The position numbers and the translations under genes were made by a program. 64,000 nt of DNA, taken from NCBI GenBank assembly GCA_042091495.1, contig JBELHJ010000001.1, positions 30,616 through 94,615 of the forward strand. Direction: 5' to 3'. The DNA is from JBELHJ01 sp042091495 (GTDB taxonomy: Bacteria > Bacteroidota > Bacteroidia > Flavobacteriales > Flavobacteriaceae). The number at the start of each line of letters is the position of its first letter. The first letter of the stretch is position 1. Of this stretch, positions 25,371 to 34,647 are shown in pieces. The notes below the pieces were generated by a model that was given only the letters and a program-made list of their open reading frames with translations, was not told the DNA's origin and searched no databases.

Positions 25371-26789
25371 TTATCTGAAAATTAAATTAAAACCTAGTTG
25401 TAAAGATAAACTTTGCGCTTTATAAATATCTGTTAAAGCAAATAAATTATTTAACATGAGATAGCTGTTAAAATGAGATGCATCAACAGATAATCCTAAA
25501 CCAAAATTGGTGAAAGAATACTTATCAATTGAATAAGTGAATTTTGAATTGATGTTTTTTGAAAGCTTCCTATTATAGAAGGCTGTTATTACAGATTGGG
25601 GTTTGTATGGTCTAAAAATCGTTTGAAACTGCAAACCTAATCCATTAATATAATCATTGGATGTTGAGTAACAATCACATTCTATTGAGGTTTCATATCC
25701 AAAATTATAGCGATAAGACAAATTTAAAATTGGTGATCTCCAGGAAATATATGTTTTTTTATCTTCTTCAATTAAAATGTCATTTTCAAAGTTATCTTTG
25801 ATATTGTCCCAATCAAACCCGCCAGTATCACTTATATTTGGAAATTTGTAAGTCACACCATCGGTCGAAAAATTACCATTTAGTTTATAATTATTCACCT
25901 CTGATCTATAATTAATAAAACCTAAATCAAGAATACTAGCCGTTAAATATGATGCTTTTGAAATATCATAAACTACACCAAAATCAATTCCAAATCCCAC
26001 ATTAGGACTCATAATTAATTTCTTCTTTATAGAATTGAATACATCATCTGATGATTGAGAATCATCTATGAAAGCATCAAAACCAGATGTATGAATCTTG
26101 CCATTCAAATCAACAAAATTATGATTATAGTGCATATAATCAGATGAACTTATATCAGATTCATTAGTAACAAAATAGCCTTTATTGTTAAGCGAAGAAA
26201 TATTAGCAAGTCCCATATAGATTTTACCGCGAAAACCCATAGCAATTTTGTTATTGATCTGCTTACTAAGTCCAATGTGGTAAACATTTAGAAGATCTGC
26301 TTTAATCCTAAAATCTGAAAGATTATAAGCACGATTTAAATTATCAGCATTACCATACCAAAGCAAGTCAACAAAACTTTCGGGGTAATATAATAAAAGG
26401 TCTAATTCTTGATACATACCTCCTGACCAATAAATACCATTAGATGACCTGAAACCTAAACTAAAGATTTCTAATTGTTGATTAATGGTTAAATAGTCAG
26501 ATTTATTTCTACTATTGATAAAATTCTCTAGCTTAATATTAAAGGTTTGATTGTCAACAGAGAATAAATCATGGGCAGATATACCAAAAGTATTAGCCTT
26601 AATGTGGACTTTTGAAACTAAAGGAATTCCTACATGACTATTAGCCTCAAACTTAGCAGCAGGATTCTCAAGAAGAGTTTGTGGTAAGGTTAAAAAATCA
26701 TACATTATTACCTTTTGCTGAGCCAAAAGAATATCAGAACTCCATATCATATTAAGAATAATAAAAATATATTTAATCTTTAATTTCAA
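25371..26789 (-). CDS. DUF5723-family outer-membrane protein
   Basis: This is a predicted outer-membrane beta-barrel of unknown role. It has a signal peptide ending LLAQ (residues 1-23) and then YDFLTLPQTLLENPAAKFEAN, the typical opening of DUF5723 proteins (family assignment from memory). Many amphipathic beta strands follow (GMYQELDLLLYYPE, MGFRGKIYMGLANISSLNN). It ends SLQLGFNLIFR. The 472 residues are consistent. Its start overlaps the upstream lipoprotein gene by 17 bases, implying coupling. These barrels resemble PorV/FadL-type folds. Confidence 0.75.
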   Translation of the reverse strand: MKLKIKYIFIILNMIWSSDILLAQQKVIMYDFLTLPQTLLENPAAKFEANSHVGIPLVSKVHIKANTFGISAHDLFSVDNQTFNIKLENFINSRNKSDYLTINQQLEIFSLGFRSSNGIYWSGGMYQELDLLLYYPESFVDLLWYGNADNLNRAYNLSDFRIKADLLNVYHIGLSKQINNKIAMGFRGKIYMGLANISSLNNKGYFVTNESDISSSDYMHYNHNFVDLNGKIHTSGFDAFIDDSQSSDDVFNSIKKKLIMSPNVGFGIDFGVVYDISKASYLTASILDLGFINYRSEVNNYKLNGNFSTDGVTYKFPNISDTGGFDWDNIKDNFENDILIEEDKKTYISWRSPILNLSYRYNFGYETSIECDCYSTSNDYINGLGLQFQTIFRPYKPQSVITAFYNRKLSKNINSKFTYSIDKYSFTNFGLGLSVDASHFNSYLMLNNLFALTDIYKAQSLSLQLGFNLIFR

Positions 26790-27318
26790 AGGCTAAATTT
26801 AATTTTGAATGGATTTGAGTATGTCCTTTACTAGATATTGAAAATGGTGAAGTATCTGTATTTAAATCTATTTCGTAGTAAAAATGATTTGACAAAATTA
26901 ATTGCTCAATTTCTGTTTGTGAAAGTGTAATTGTTCTTACTTCAACAGTTGGGTTTGTAATAGTTCCGGCCGGAATGTCATTTAAGAGAATACTAAGAGA
27001 TTCATTCCCCAAGTTATCTAAAAAAATAAACTTTAATGAAATTGACCTATCAAAAGTATTAATAAGTTCAAATTCAAACTCAGCAGTTTTAAGGTATTTT
27101 ACATCAAATGAATCATCAAAAAAATTAATGATTATGCTTTCTGATAAAATTGGAAGACTGTTTAATAAAGTTGGATCTGGATAATCTGATAATTTAAATT
27201 CTGACTTTAATACACTCAAGTCAATTGATGGTTTCCATACAATATCGCCTGTTTGTTCAAAATCTAAATCTGAAGCACAGGATAATAAAAGAAAAAAAAT
27301 TATAAATAGGTAACGCAT
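26773..27318 (-). CDS. Small lipoprotein of unknown function in DUF5723 module
   Basis: This protein has 181 residues with a lipoprotein signal (MRYLFIIFFLLLSC, lipobox LLLSC). The mature part is predicted to be a beta-sandwich (FEFELINTFDRSISLKFIFL, VEVRTITLSQTEIEQLIL). No family was recognised. It is the first gene of the three-gene envelope module with the DUF5723 barrel, which it overlaps. It may be the lipoprotein partner of that barrel. Confidence 0.6.
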   Translation of the reverse strand: MRYLFIIFFLLLSCASDLDFEQTGDIVWKPSIDLSVLKSEFKLSDYPDPTLLNSLPILSESIIINFFDDSFDVKYLKTAEFEFELINTFDRSISLKFIFLDNLGNESLSILLNDIPAGTITNPTVEVRTITLSQTEIEQLILSNHFYYEIDLNTDTSPFSISSKGHTQIHSKLNLAFEIKD

Positions 27319-27362
27319 TCCAATTATTTATAATATAACGATTTAAGAACAAATTAATTTTA

Positions 27363-28049
27363 CTACAACAGTATTTTTAACTCAATCAAATTGTCAATAG
27401 TTGTGATTTCTTTGGGAGGGCTAATTTTGTGATAATTAAATAAAATAGCAGAAAAACCAGATTCTAAAGCACCATAGATGTCTGCTTCAATATTGTCACC
27501 AATCATTATTGATTCACATGCTAAGGCATTGGCTCTTTTTAAAGCCTCATTAAAAATTATTGGATTTGGTTTTTTTACACCTACACTTTCTGAAGTAATA
27601 ATTTTTGAAAAATATGATTGTATATTAGAAGAAACTATTTTTTGTAGCTGGACTTCCTCAAAACCGTTTGTTATAATATGTAATTTATATTTAGAAAACA
27701 GGTAATCTAAAATACTTTTAGAATTTGGCAGTAAATAATTGTGATCTGCTAAACTTTCAATGTAAACCTCTGATATCTTATTAATTTCTAGGTCAGTTAT
27801 ATCATAATTAAGAGAATCAAAAGTATCTTTTAATCTCCCATAGCGAAGTTTTGACTTGGATACCTCATCATTTCTATATTTATTCCAATAAGCAGTATTA
27901 ATAGGTTTGTAGACTTCTAAAAATTCTGAGATTTCTAAATCAATTGTATGTTCCTTGAAAATTTTAATAAAAGCTAAGTCTGAATTTTTATCAAAATCCC
28001 ATAGAGTATGATCTAAATCAAAAAAAACATGCTTAATTCTATTTCTCAT
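27363..28049 (-). CDS. YjjG-family noncanonical pyrimidine nucleotidase (HAD)
   Basis: This is a HAD-superfamily 5'-nucleotidase that probably dephosphorylates damaged or noncanonical pyrimidine nucleotides. Motif I is FFDLDHTLWDFDKNS with the nucleophile Asp in DLD. Motif II is HIITNGFEEVQ. The motif III Lys lies in GVKKPNP, and motif IV is IMIGDNIEADI. The 228 residues match YjjG and the W-D-F after motif I is characteristic. The start lies inside the 3' end of the deacetylase-like gene (11-base overlap), so the two are translationally linked. Confidence 0.85.
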   Translation of the reverse strand: MRNRIKHVFFDLDHTLWDFDKNSDLAFIKIFKEHTIDLEISEFLEVYKPINTAYWNKYRNDEVSKSKLRYGRLKDTFDSLNYDITDLEINKISEVYIESLADHNYLLPNSKSILDYLFSKYKLHIITNGFEEVQLQKIVSSNIQSYFSKIITSESVGVKKPNPIIFNEALKRANALACESIMIGDNIEADIYGALESGFSAILFNYHKISPPKEITTIDNLIELKILL

Positions 28050-29340
28050 TCACTGAATCTAATATAGTTGAAAACATTTTTTTAAATCCTTTCCATTGGT
28101 CTAAATCACTGAGTGAGTAATTATGAAAAATTGGAACAAAAGTTCCGTTAACAGATTTCACACTATTAATTAATCGTTGTAATTTTTGATTTTTATCAAG
28201 TAACGAAGCATATTTCAAAAACGCATTATCAATAAAATTAAAAGAATAAATTAATAAAGGAGTTTGAATTTCAAAATCGAGATCATAAAAAAGAAATGGT
28301 GTACATGTTCCAGCTCTAAATCCTACATGATTTATATATCCCATAGTGAAATCCTTTTTAATCTCTAGTTCAATTAAATGTCTATAGGAATCAGGAATAC
28401 TGATTTTGGAAAACGAATTTCTGTTAGAGGATACAGAGAAATTTGTAATGGTGTTTAATTTTTGAATTTCTTGCTTTGATAAATTAGAATCAGTCAAGGC
28501 ATAATAAGAGGATTTTATTCCAACCTCTGAATAATCTGATGCTGATTTTATGAGGGATATAAAACGTTTTTTATTTATACTAATATTTTTATCATAAGTA
28601 GAATATCCACCAATTAAAAAGAAAAATATAAAATGAGATGAAAATTGTTTTTGCTTGTTTATGATCCACTTAAAAGTATCATACGGATCGCGCTTTACGT
28701 TAAAAATTACTAGAATTCTATTATAAAATTGTTTAAACTTAAAACGGTATAAATCTGATAGACATCCGCCTATTGTTCTTAATAAACCTTTATATTTAAA
28801 AAAATATGCAACAGGTACATCAATAACTGGAATGACATTATATTTTCTTTTTATAAAATCATAATTAGGAAAATACGTTTCAAGAAAAGATATAAAACGA
28901 TATGCCCAAATATCGACTACCGGAAATTCTAAAAATCCATTCTTGTAAGCTAATGATTCTTCTGCTGTAAAACGACCATATTCATCTTTAACATGAGGCA
29001 AATATTCCTCGTATCTTGAAAGTAAATAAAAAGATGCGGCAAAAATATCATAAGGGAGAACTGATTTATCCCCCGCAGCAAAAAAACATTTTACCCCATC
29101 CCAGTCTTGAACATTTATATCTAAATCTGAGATTCCTTGCTGAAACAAGAGATCATGAGATTGAACAAAAAATTCATTACTTAACGGTTGTTTAGTATAA
29201 GATATTTTTAGATCATCGTGAGCTATAAACTCCTCAATAATTGATGTAAAGCTAACTGGAATATGTAAAATTCTCGAACAAATATGTCTAAAGACATACT
29301 TGAGCCGAGGAGTGATTTGATGTGAGTAAACCAGAAGCAT
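28039..29340 (-). CDS. Polysaccharide-deacetylase-like protein (DUF7033 type), probably degenerate
   Basis: A 433-residue protein of the type annotated in Flavobacteriaceae as polysaccharide deacetylase, with an N-terminal DUF7033-like region (SYTKQPLSNEFFVQSHDLLF) and a NodB-like C-terminal half. Recognisable segments are PYDIFAASFYLLSRYEEYLP, YKYKGLLRTIGG-like FKYKGLLRTIGG, and GYINHVGFRAGTCTPFLFYD. Positions where relatives (from memory) have metal-binding residues differ. The DxD after the central strand reads VIDVP, and the EVGIHPSY motif reads EVGIKSSY. It may therefore be catalytically inactive or have another role. The first base of its ATG is shared with the radC stop (TAATG), and the downstream gene overlaps by 11 bases. 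It has no signal peptide, so it appears cytoplasmic. Confidence 0.7.
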   Translation of the reverse strand: MLLVYSHQITPRLKYVFRHICSRILHIPVSFTSIIEEFIAHDDLKISYTKQPLSNEFFVQSHDLLFQQGISDLDINVQDWDGVKCFFAAGDKSVLPYDIFAASFYLLSRYEEYLPHVKDEYGRFTAEESLAYKNGFLEFPVVDIWAYRFISFLETYFPNYDFIKRKYNVIPVIDVPVAYFFKYKGLLRTIGGCLSDLYRFKFKQFYNRILVIFNVKRDPYDTFKWIINKQKQFSSHFIFFFLIGGYSTYDKNISINKKRFISLIKSASDYSEVGIKSSYYALTDSNLSKQEIQKLNTITNFSVSSNRNSFSKISIPDSYRHLIELEIKKDFTMGYINHVGFRAGTCTPFLFYDLDFEIQTPLLIYSFNFIDNAFLKYASLLDKNQKLQRLINSVKSVNGTFVPIFHNYSLSDLDQWKGFKKMFSTILDSVNEK

Positions 29341-30032
29341 TATAAAATATTTTCATCTGCAAAACTAAAATACATTTTTTCAGAAATGATTACATGATCT
29401 AAAACTTTTAAATCTAATTTTTCACAAGCTATTTTAATTTTGCTTGTAATATATATGTCTTCTTGACTGGGTTTTATATTTCCTGATGGATGATTGTGAA
29501 CTAAAATTATTGATGTTGCACCGCTTATTATGGCTGATTTAAGTAATAACCTAACATCAACTAAAGTTGAAGAAATCCCACCCTTACTTAATCTATATTT
29601 TTTTATGATTTTATTACTATTGTTTAGATGAAGTATCCAAAATTCTTCATGATGTAAACTACCCAAATCACTTTTAAGAAGATTAAAAACATCTGAACTT
29701 GATTTTATTGAAATTCTAATATGTTTATGAGCGCTAGAAAACCTATTACTGAATTCAACTAAAGCTAATAATGTTACGGCTTTTGATTTCCCAATACCAT
29801 TAATATTCATTAGTTCAGATTCATTAAGCGATTTGAAATTATATAGGTTATTGTTAATAGAAGCTAAAATATTTTTAGCAAGTGTAATCGCACTCGTATT
29901 TCTACTTCCTGTTCCTAAAAAAATAGACAACAGCTCAGAGTCAGAAAGATACCTTGGCCCTTTTTCTAAAAATTTTTCTCTTGGCCTATCTGATTTATTC
30001 CAAGATTTTATACTTAAATGATTTGAAGGCAT
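29340..30032 (-). CDS. radC: RadC-family JAB-domain protein
   Basis: RadC is named for DNA repair, but its biochemical role is unsettled. The N-terminal helix-hairpin-helix-like region (LMNINGIGKSKAVTLLALVE) is followed by the JAB/MPN metalloprotease-like domain. The latter includes SKGGISSTLVDVRLLLKSAI and the metal-binding motif VHNHPSGNIKPSQED. The 230 residues are normal. It is coupled to the next gene by TAATG overlap at 29340. Confidence 0.92.
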   Translation of the reverse strand: MPSNHLSIKSWNKSDRPREKFLEKGPRYLSDSELLSIFLGTGSRNTSAITLAKNILASINNNLYNFKSLNESELMNINGIGKSKAVTLLALVEFSNRFSSAHKHIRISIKSSSDVFNLLKSDLGSLHHEEFWILHLNNSNKIIKKYRLSKGGISSTLVDVRLLLKSAIISGATSIILVHNHPSGNIKPSQEDIYITSKIKIACEKLDLKVLDHVIISEKMYFSFADENIL

Positions 30033-30084
30033 TTTTAAATTTAAACAATGCCTTGGTTAATTCAAAATATTAAAAGCTAGATAA

Positions 30085-31437
30085 TCACACCAGTTTTTCA
30101 ACAAAATCCTTTAATACCAATCCGCCGTAATTTCCAGAACTCATAAAAAGTAAATTTGTATTGCTTAAAGATTTAGACATTAGGTGCTCCTTTAATTCTT
30201 CTGAATTTGAAAACACTTTAATATTTTTATTAAAAGCATCTCTGATGTCTTGAGTTGGTATAGGAGTTTTCTTTTTAATTTCAAGTGCTTTAGAAGAATA
30301 AAACACAATAGCCTCGTCGGCATAATGCAAAGTATCTTTGTACTCTTTTATAAATACAGGATCTAAACTACTATATGTGTGTAGTTCAATACAAGCTATT
30401 AATTCGCGATCAAGAAACTGACTTTTAACAGCATGTGTAGTTGCTTTTACTTTACTTGGAGAATGTGCAAAGTCCTTAAATATAGCTGAATTTTTTCCTA
30501 AACCAATAAGTTCTAGTCGTTTACTCGCGCCTTTAAACGAGGTTATGGCTTCATAAAAATCAGTCTCATCTATACCCATGTGTTGACAGATCCATTTTGC
30601 CCCTTCAAGATTATTAAGATTGTGAGCTCCAAAAACTTCAACAGGTAATTCCCCTTCTTCTGTATTTATATAGGTTTGCCCATTTTCAATAAAATAATCT
30701 GGAGTATTATAGCTCAATTTTCGTATCTGATTTTGAGAGTCAGCAACAATCTCCGCTAAAATTTTATCCTCAGCATTAAAAGTTAAACTTCCACCCTCAA
30801 CTATAGAATCAATAAATATTTTAAATTGTTTAATGTAGTCGTCCATGGTAGGAAATACGTTAACATGATCCCATGCTATACCGCTTAAAAGTGCAATATT
30901 AGGCTTGTAAAGGTGAAACTTAGGTCTAGGATCTAGTGGTGAACTCAAATATTCATCGCCTTCTAATACTATAAAATCACTTTCATCGGTTAATTTTACC
31001 ATGACATCAAAACCTTCTAATTGAGCTCCCACCATAAAATCAACATCTCTATTGTGATAATTCATCACATGAAGAATCATTGATGTAATTGTAGTTTTTC
31101 CGTGACTACCACCAATAACGACTCTTGTTTTGTGCTTTGATTGTTCGAATAAAAATTCAGGATATGAATACACCTTTAAACCCAAAGCTTTAGCCTTAAG
31201 TAATTCAGGATTATCAGCCTTAGCATGCATTCCTAATATGACAGCATCAATTTCAGAAGATATTTTATCTTCAAACCAACCAAACTCTGAAGGTAATAAC
31301 CCTCTTGCTTCCAATCTGGATTTTGAAGGTTCAAAAATAGTATCATCACTTCCAGTTATGATATATCCTTTATTGTGAAGCGCTATTGCCAAGTTATGCA
31401 TTGCACTCCCCCCAATAGCTATAAAATGAATCCTCAT
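30085..31437 (-). CDS. mpl: Mpl-like UDP-N-acetylmuramate peptide ligase
   Basis: This Mur-ligase family enzyme most resembles Mpl, which attaches recycled L-Ala-D-Glu-mDAP tripeptide to UDP-MurNAc. MurC is the close alternative. The N-terminal Rossmann segment is IHFIAIGGSAMHNLAIALHN. The ATP loop is GGSHGKTTITSMILHVMN. The middle domain has EGDEYLSSPLDPRPKFHLY and WDHVNVFPT, and the C-terminal domain has KDFAHSPSKVKATTHAVK. The 450 residues and the SPLDPRPKF motif favour Mpl. It stands outside the mur-fts cluster, which supports a recycling role. Exact substrate is inference. Confidence 0.82.
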   Translation of the reverse strand: MRIHFIAIGGSAMHNLAIALHNKGYIITGSDDTIFEPSKSRLEARGLLPSEFGWFEDKISSEIDAVILGMHAKADNPELLKAKALGLKVYSYPEFLFEQSKHKTRVVIGGSHGKTTITSMILHVMNYHNRDVDFMVGAQLEGFDVMVKLTDESDFIVLEGDEYLSSPLDPRPKFHLYKPNIALLSGIAWDHVNVFPTMDDYIKQFKIFIDSIVEGGSLTFNAEDKILAEIVADSQNQIRKLSYNTPDYFIENGQTYINTEEGELPVEVFGAHNLNNLEGAKWICQHMGIDETDFYEAITSFKGASKRLELIGLGKNSAIFKDFAHSPSKVKATTHAVKSQFLDRELIACIELHTYSSLDPVFIKEYKDTLHYADEAIVFYSSKALEIKKKTPIPTQDIRDAFNKNIKVFSNSEELKEHLMSKSLSNTNLLFMSSGNYGGLVLKDFVEKLV

Positions 31438-31511
31438 AGTTGTTTAATTACTCAAGTAAATATAAAACTGTTAATTGAAAGATTTAATTGATAATCACTT
31501 TAAATTAATTT

Positions 31512-32381
31512 TCAGAGATTCTTCTTTAGTTCACATAAGTCTTGCCTTAAATTATAAGCCTCTTGTAAAGTGTAATTTGATGATTTAAAATTATAATCTA
31601 GTACAAAATTATTCAAATGATTTAATCCATTAGCCAAATTAAATTTATGATCATAGGATAATTTTGCAAGTAAAAATAAAAAATCGTTTGTCTTATTTTT
31701 TTCATATCCTTCAACAAGAATATCATAAGATTTTGAAAAATATTCGTTTTTTTCATAAAGTTCATACAGAGATAAATAACAAACTTTTGAATGGCCTATA
31801 TGTAATGCCGACATAAAATTTTGTTCTGATAATTCAAATTCTTCTTTATGAGAATACACAACACCTAATGCGAGATAACCATCTACTGGTGATAATTTCA
31901 TTATTTCGTTGGCTTGATGCAATGCCTTTTGATTTCCTCCTCCAAAAACGAAAGGAAGTTTTAAATATAAGTGAAGTAATGCCCATCTCGCATCTATGTG
32001 TTTGGGGTTGTAACTTATGGCATTTTGAAAGGATTCTTTTATTTCACTTACTAGTGGCAACACTGCTATCTTATTCATTTCTTGAGCCCGCATAGCTATA
32101 GCTCCCCCATACTTATAATGATAATCAGCGTTTCTTTTATCATATTCTAAAAGCTTAGCGTATTGATTTTGAGCTAACTCCCATTTCTTCAAATGCCCAT
32201 ATACATCTCCTAATAATTCAACAGCATAAAAATTCTGTTCTCCTTTAGATATGAACATCTCCAGACTTTTTTTGGCTCCCTCATAATCCTTTTCTGCTAT
32301 CAAATTTTCAACAGCTTTAACATTTTCCTGACCAAAAGTTGAAAAAGTAATTAAAAAATATATAAAAATAAATTTAAGCAA
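31512..32381 (-). CDS. TPR-repeat exported protein
   Basis: This 289-residue protein has a signal peptide (MLKFIFIYFLITFSTFGQ) and a series of tetratricopeptide-like helices (AEKDYEGAKKSLEMFI, WELAQNQYAKLLEYDKRNADYHY, HIDARWALLHLY, GYLALGVVYSHKEEFELSEQ). These form a scaffold for protein binding in the periplasm. It follows obg by 28 bases, and an mpl-like gene lies downstream. A specific function cannot be assigned. Confidence 0.7.
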   Translation of the reverse strand: MLKFIFIYFLITFSTFGQENVKAVENLIAEKDYEGAKKSLEMFISKGEQNFYAVELLGDVYGHLKKWELAQNQYAKLLEYDKRNADYHYKYGGAIAMRAQEMNKIAVLPLVSEIKESFQNAISYNPKHIDARWALLHLYLKLPFVFGGGNQKALHQANEIMKLSPVDGYLALGVVYSHKEEFELSEQNFMSALHIGHSKVCYLSLYELYEKNEYFSKSYDILVEGYEKNKTNDFLFLLAKLSYDHKFNLANGLNHLNNFVLDYNFKSSNYTLQEAYNLRQDLCELKKNL

Positions 32382-32409
32382 AGTTCTAATTAGAATTAGG
32401 AAATAGCAT

Positions 32410-33405
32410 TTAATGAAGCATTTTCCATAATTTGTCTTTTAAAGTAATAAGACCTTTTTGTGAAACAGAAGAAATAAGTATGAATTCTTCTTCTAATTTT
32501 TTTTCTAGTTCAACTTTCAATTCAGACTCTAATTCATCGTCTAACATATCACATTTTGAAACAACAATAATCCGATCTTTATCTAAAATTTCAGGATTAT
32601 AACGTTTTAATTCACTATTTAGAATTTCATATTGCTTAGCTATATCATTAGCATCTGCTGGAATTAGAAATAACAGGATTGAATTACGCTCTATGTGTCT
32701 TAAGAAATAATGACCTAAACCTTTGCCCTCAGCAGCTCCTTCAATAATTCCAGGAATATCAGCCATGACAAAGGACTGATAATCTTTATACTCTACAATT
32801 CCAAGATTTGGTTTAAGTGTAGTAAACTCATAATCTGCAATTTTTGGCTTTGCAGAGGTCATAACAGATAGTAATGTTGATTTTCCGGCATTAGGAAATC
32901 CAACCAAACCTACATCAGCAAGAATCTTTAGCTCTATAGTGATTTTTTTTTCTTCTGAAGGCGTTCCAGGTTGAGCGTATCTAGGAGTTTGATTAGTAGG
33001 ACTTTTAAAATGCCAGTTTCCTCTTCCTCCCATACCCCCTTTTACAATGATTTCTTCCTGATGGTCTTCAGTAATTTCAAATAAAAGTTGGTCTGTTTCT
33101 GTATCTTTAATAACTGTCCCTAGAGGCACATCTATGTATACATCTTGACCATCTGCTCCTGTACTTCTTCCACTACTTCCATGTTCTCCATGTCCTGCCT
33201 TAAAGTGTCTTTTAAACTTTAAATGATACAGGGTCCATTTATTAGAATTTCCTCTAATAATAACATGGCCTCCTCTACCACCATCACCGCCATCTGGGCC
33301 TCCTTTTTCAATATACTTTTCTCTATGTAAGTGCGCAGATCCTTTACCTCCGTTTCCAGAAGCTACATGTACTTTTACATAATCAACAAAATTGCCCTCA
33401 GTCAT
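32410..33405 (-). CDS. obgE: GTPase ObgE/CgtA
   Basis: Obg is an essential GTPase for 50S assembly and stress responses. The N-terminal Obg domain is glycine-rich (VASGNGGKGSAHLHREK, GGDGGRGGHVIIRGN). The G domain follows with G1 GFPNAGKSTLLS, G3 DIPGIIEGAAEGKGLGHYF and G4 SKCDML. The 331 residues lack the C-terminal OCT domain, as is usual in Bacteroidota. It lies 12 bases downstream of the hpt-adk fusion gene. Confidence 0.96.
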   Translation of the reverse strand: MTEGNFVDYVKVHVASGNGGKGSAHLHREKYIEKGGPDGGDGGRGGHVIIRGNSNKWTLYHLKFKRHFKAGHGEHGSSGRSTGADGQDVYIDVPLGTVIKDTETDQLLFEITEDHQEEIIVKGGMGGRGNWHFKSPTNQTPRYAQPGTPSEEKKITIELKILADVGLVGFPNAGKSTLLSVMTSAKPKIADYEFTTLKPNLGIVEYKDYQSFVMADIPGIIEGAAEGKGLGHYFLRHIERNSILLFLIPADANDIAKQYEILNSELKRYNPEILDKDRIIVVSKCDMLDDELESELKVELEKKLEEEFILISSVSQKGLITLKDKLWKMLH

Positions 33406-33417
33406 TAAATTGTTTTA

Positions 33418-34527
33418 CTAAAGATGATCAATAACGCTACTTAAGCGAATTGTAATTTCTTCGATAGAACCTATCCCGTCTACACCATAAAACTTTTCTT
33501 GATTGGTATAAAAATCTTTAAGAATAGCTGTTTTATTATAATACTCTTTTATCCTATTTCTTATGATGTTTTCGTCAGCATCATCTGGTCTACCACTCGT
33601 TTTACCACGTTCAAGAAGGCGTTCAACTAAAACCTCATCCTCTACTTCAAGAGCAATCATAGCGCTTATTGAGGAATCCTTAGATGCAAGTAGAATATCT
33701 AAAGCAGCAGCTTGAGCAGAAGTCCTGGGAAATCCATCAAATATAAATCCTTTAGCCCCAGAATTTTTTTCAACTTCTGCATTTAACATGTCTATAGTAA
33801 CCTGATCTGGCACTAATTCCCCTTTATCTATATATGATTTGGCCAAAATTCCTAGCTCTGTTTCGTTTTTAATATTAAATCTAAACACATCTCCTGTAGA
33901 AATGTGAACTAAGTTGTATTTATTCTTAAGAAATTCTGCTTGAGTTCCTTTACCAGCACCTGGAGGGCCGAATAAAACAATATTTGTCATGTACTGAGTA
34001 GTTTTTAATTGATAAACCTCAGGCAAATTCCTGCCAAGGCCGTTATAATCTAGGCCATAACCTACAATAAATTTGTTGGGTATTTTTTGACCTATGTAAT
34101 GTATTTTAAAATCTTTTTTGTAGGCTTCTGCTTTGAAGAATAAACTGGCGATCTCTAGTGATGCAACATTTTTATTATTGAAAATTCTATAAATCTCATT
34201 AAGTGTTCTGCCTGAATCAATAATATCTTCTAAGATAATCACCTTTCTACCAGATAAATTTTGAGAGATACCAACAAGACGTTGAATATCATCAGACGAC
34301 TTAAGGCCGTCATAAGAGGCCAGTTTAATGAAAGAAACTTCACATTGCCCAGGATAATACTTCATAAAGTCACTAACAAACATAAATGACCCATTCATAA
34401 CACCAATGAAGACCGGGATATCGTCCTTGTAGAAATCGTAAATTTTTGTAGCCATAGATTTAACTACAGCTTGGATTTCATTCTGAGATATAAAGGGTTT
34501 GAAGTATAAATCGTCTAGCTTTAGCAA
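33418..34527 (-). CDS. Fusion of hypoxanthine phosphoribosyltransferase and adenylate kinase
   Basis: One continuous 369-residue frame joins two purine enzymes. Residues 1 to about 177 form hypoxanthine phosphoribosyltransferase (PRPP motif VIILEDIIDSGRTL at about 96-109, C-terminus LPEVYQL). Residues 180-369 form adenylate kinase, starting at an internal Met180 with the P-loop GPPGAGKGT (187-195), DGFPRT and the LID region LERGKTSGRPDDADENI. The junction is only about five residues, as if a stop codon between adjacent genes had been lost. Both halves look complete, so purine salvage and AMP-ADP interconversion could be coupled. It is upstream of obg. Internal initiation at Met180 is possible. 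Confidence 0.93.
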   Translation of the reverse strand: MLKLDDLYFKPFISQNEIQAVVKSMATKIYDFYKDDIPVFIGVMNGSFMFVSDFMKYYPGQCEVSFIKLASYDGLKSSDDIQRLVGISQNLSGRKVIILEDIIDSGRTLNEIYRIFNNKNVASLEIASLFFKAEAYKKDFKIHYIGQKIPNKFIVGYGLDYNGLGRNLPEVYQLKTTQYMTNIVLFGPPGAGKGTQAEFLKNKYNLVHISTGDVFRFNIKNETELGILAKSYIDKGELVPDQVTIDMLNAEVEKNSGAKGFIFDGFPRTSAQAAALDILLASKDSSISAMIALEVEDEVLVERLLERGKTSGRPDDADENIIRNRIKEYYNKTAILKDFYTNQEKFYGVDGIGSIEEITIRLSSVIDHL

Positions 34528-34550
34528 TTGTATTTGTCTTAATTAGTGCA

Positions 34551-34558
34551 CAAAGATA
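34551..34558 (-). promoter_or_regulatory. Probable promoter -7 element for hpt-adk/obg operon
   Basis: On the minus strand TATCTTTG matches the Bacteroidota -7 box TAnnTTTG. It lies 24 bases upstream of the hpt-adk ATG. The -33 TTG is not clearly conserved. Confidence 0.5.
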
Positions 34559-34647
34559 GATAATTGATTGATGTAACCCATTTTTTGAATTATGATTTTA
34601 AGCAGGATTTCATTTTTAAATGTATTTTTGTCAGATATTTTTAAACT

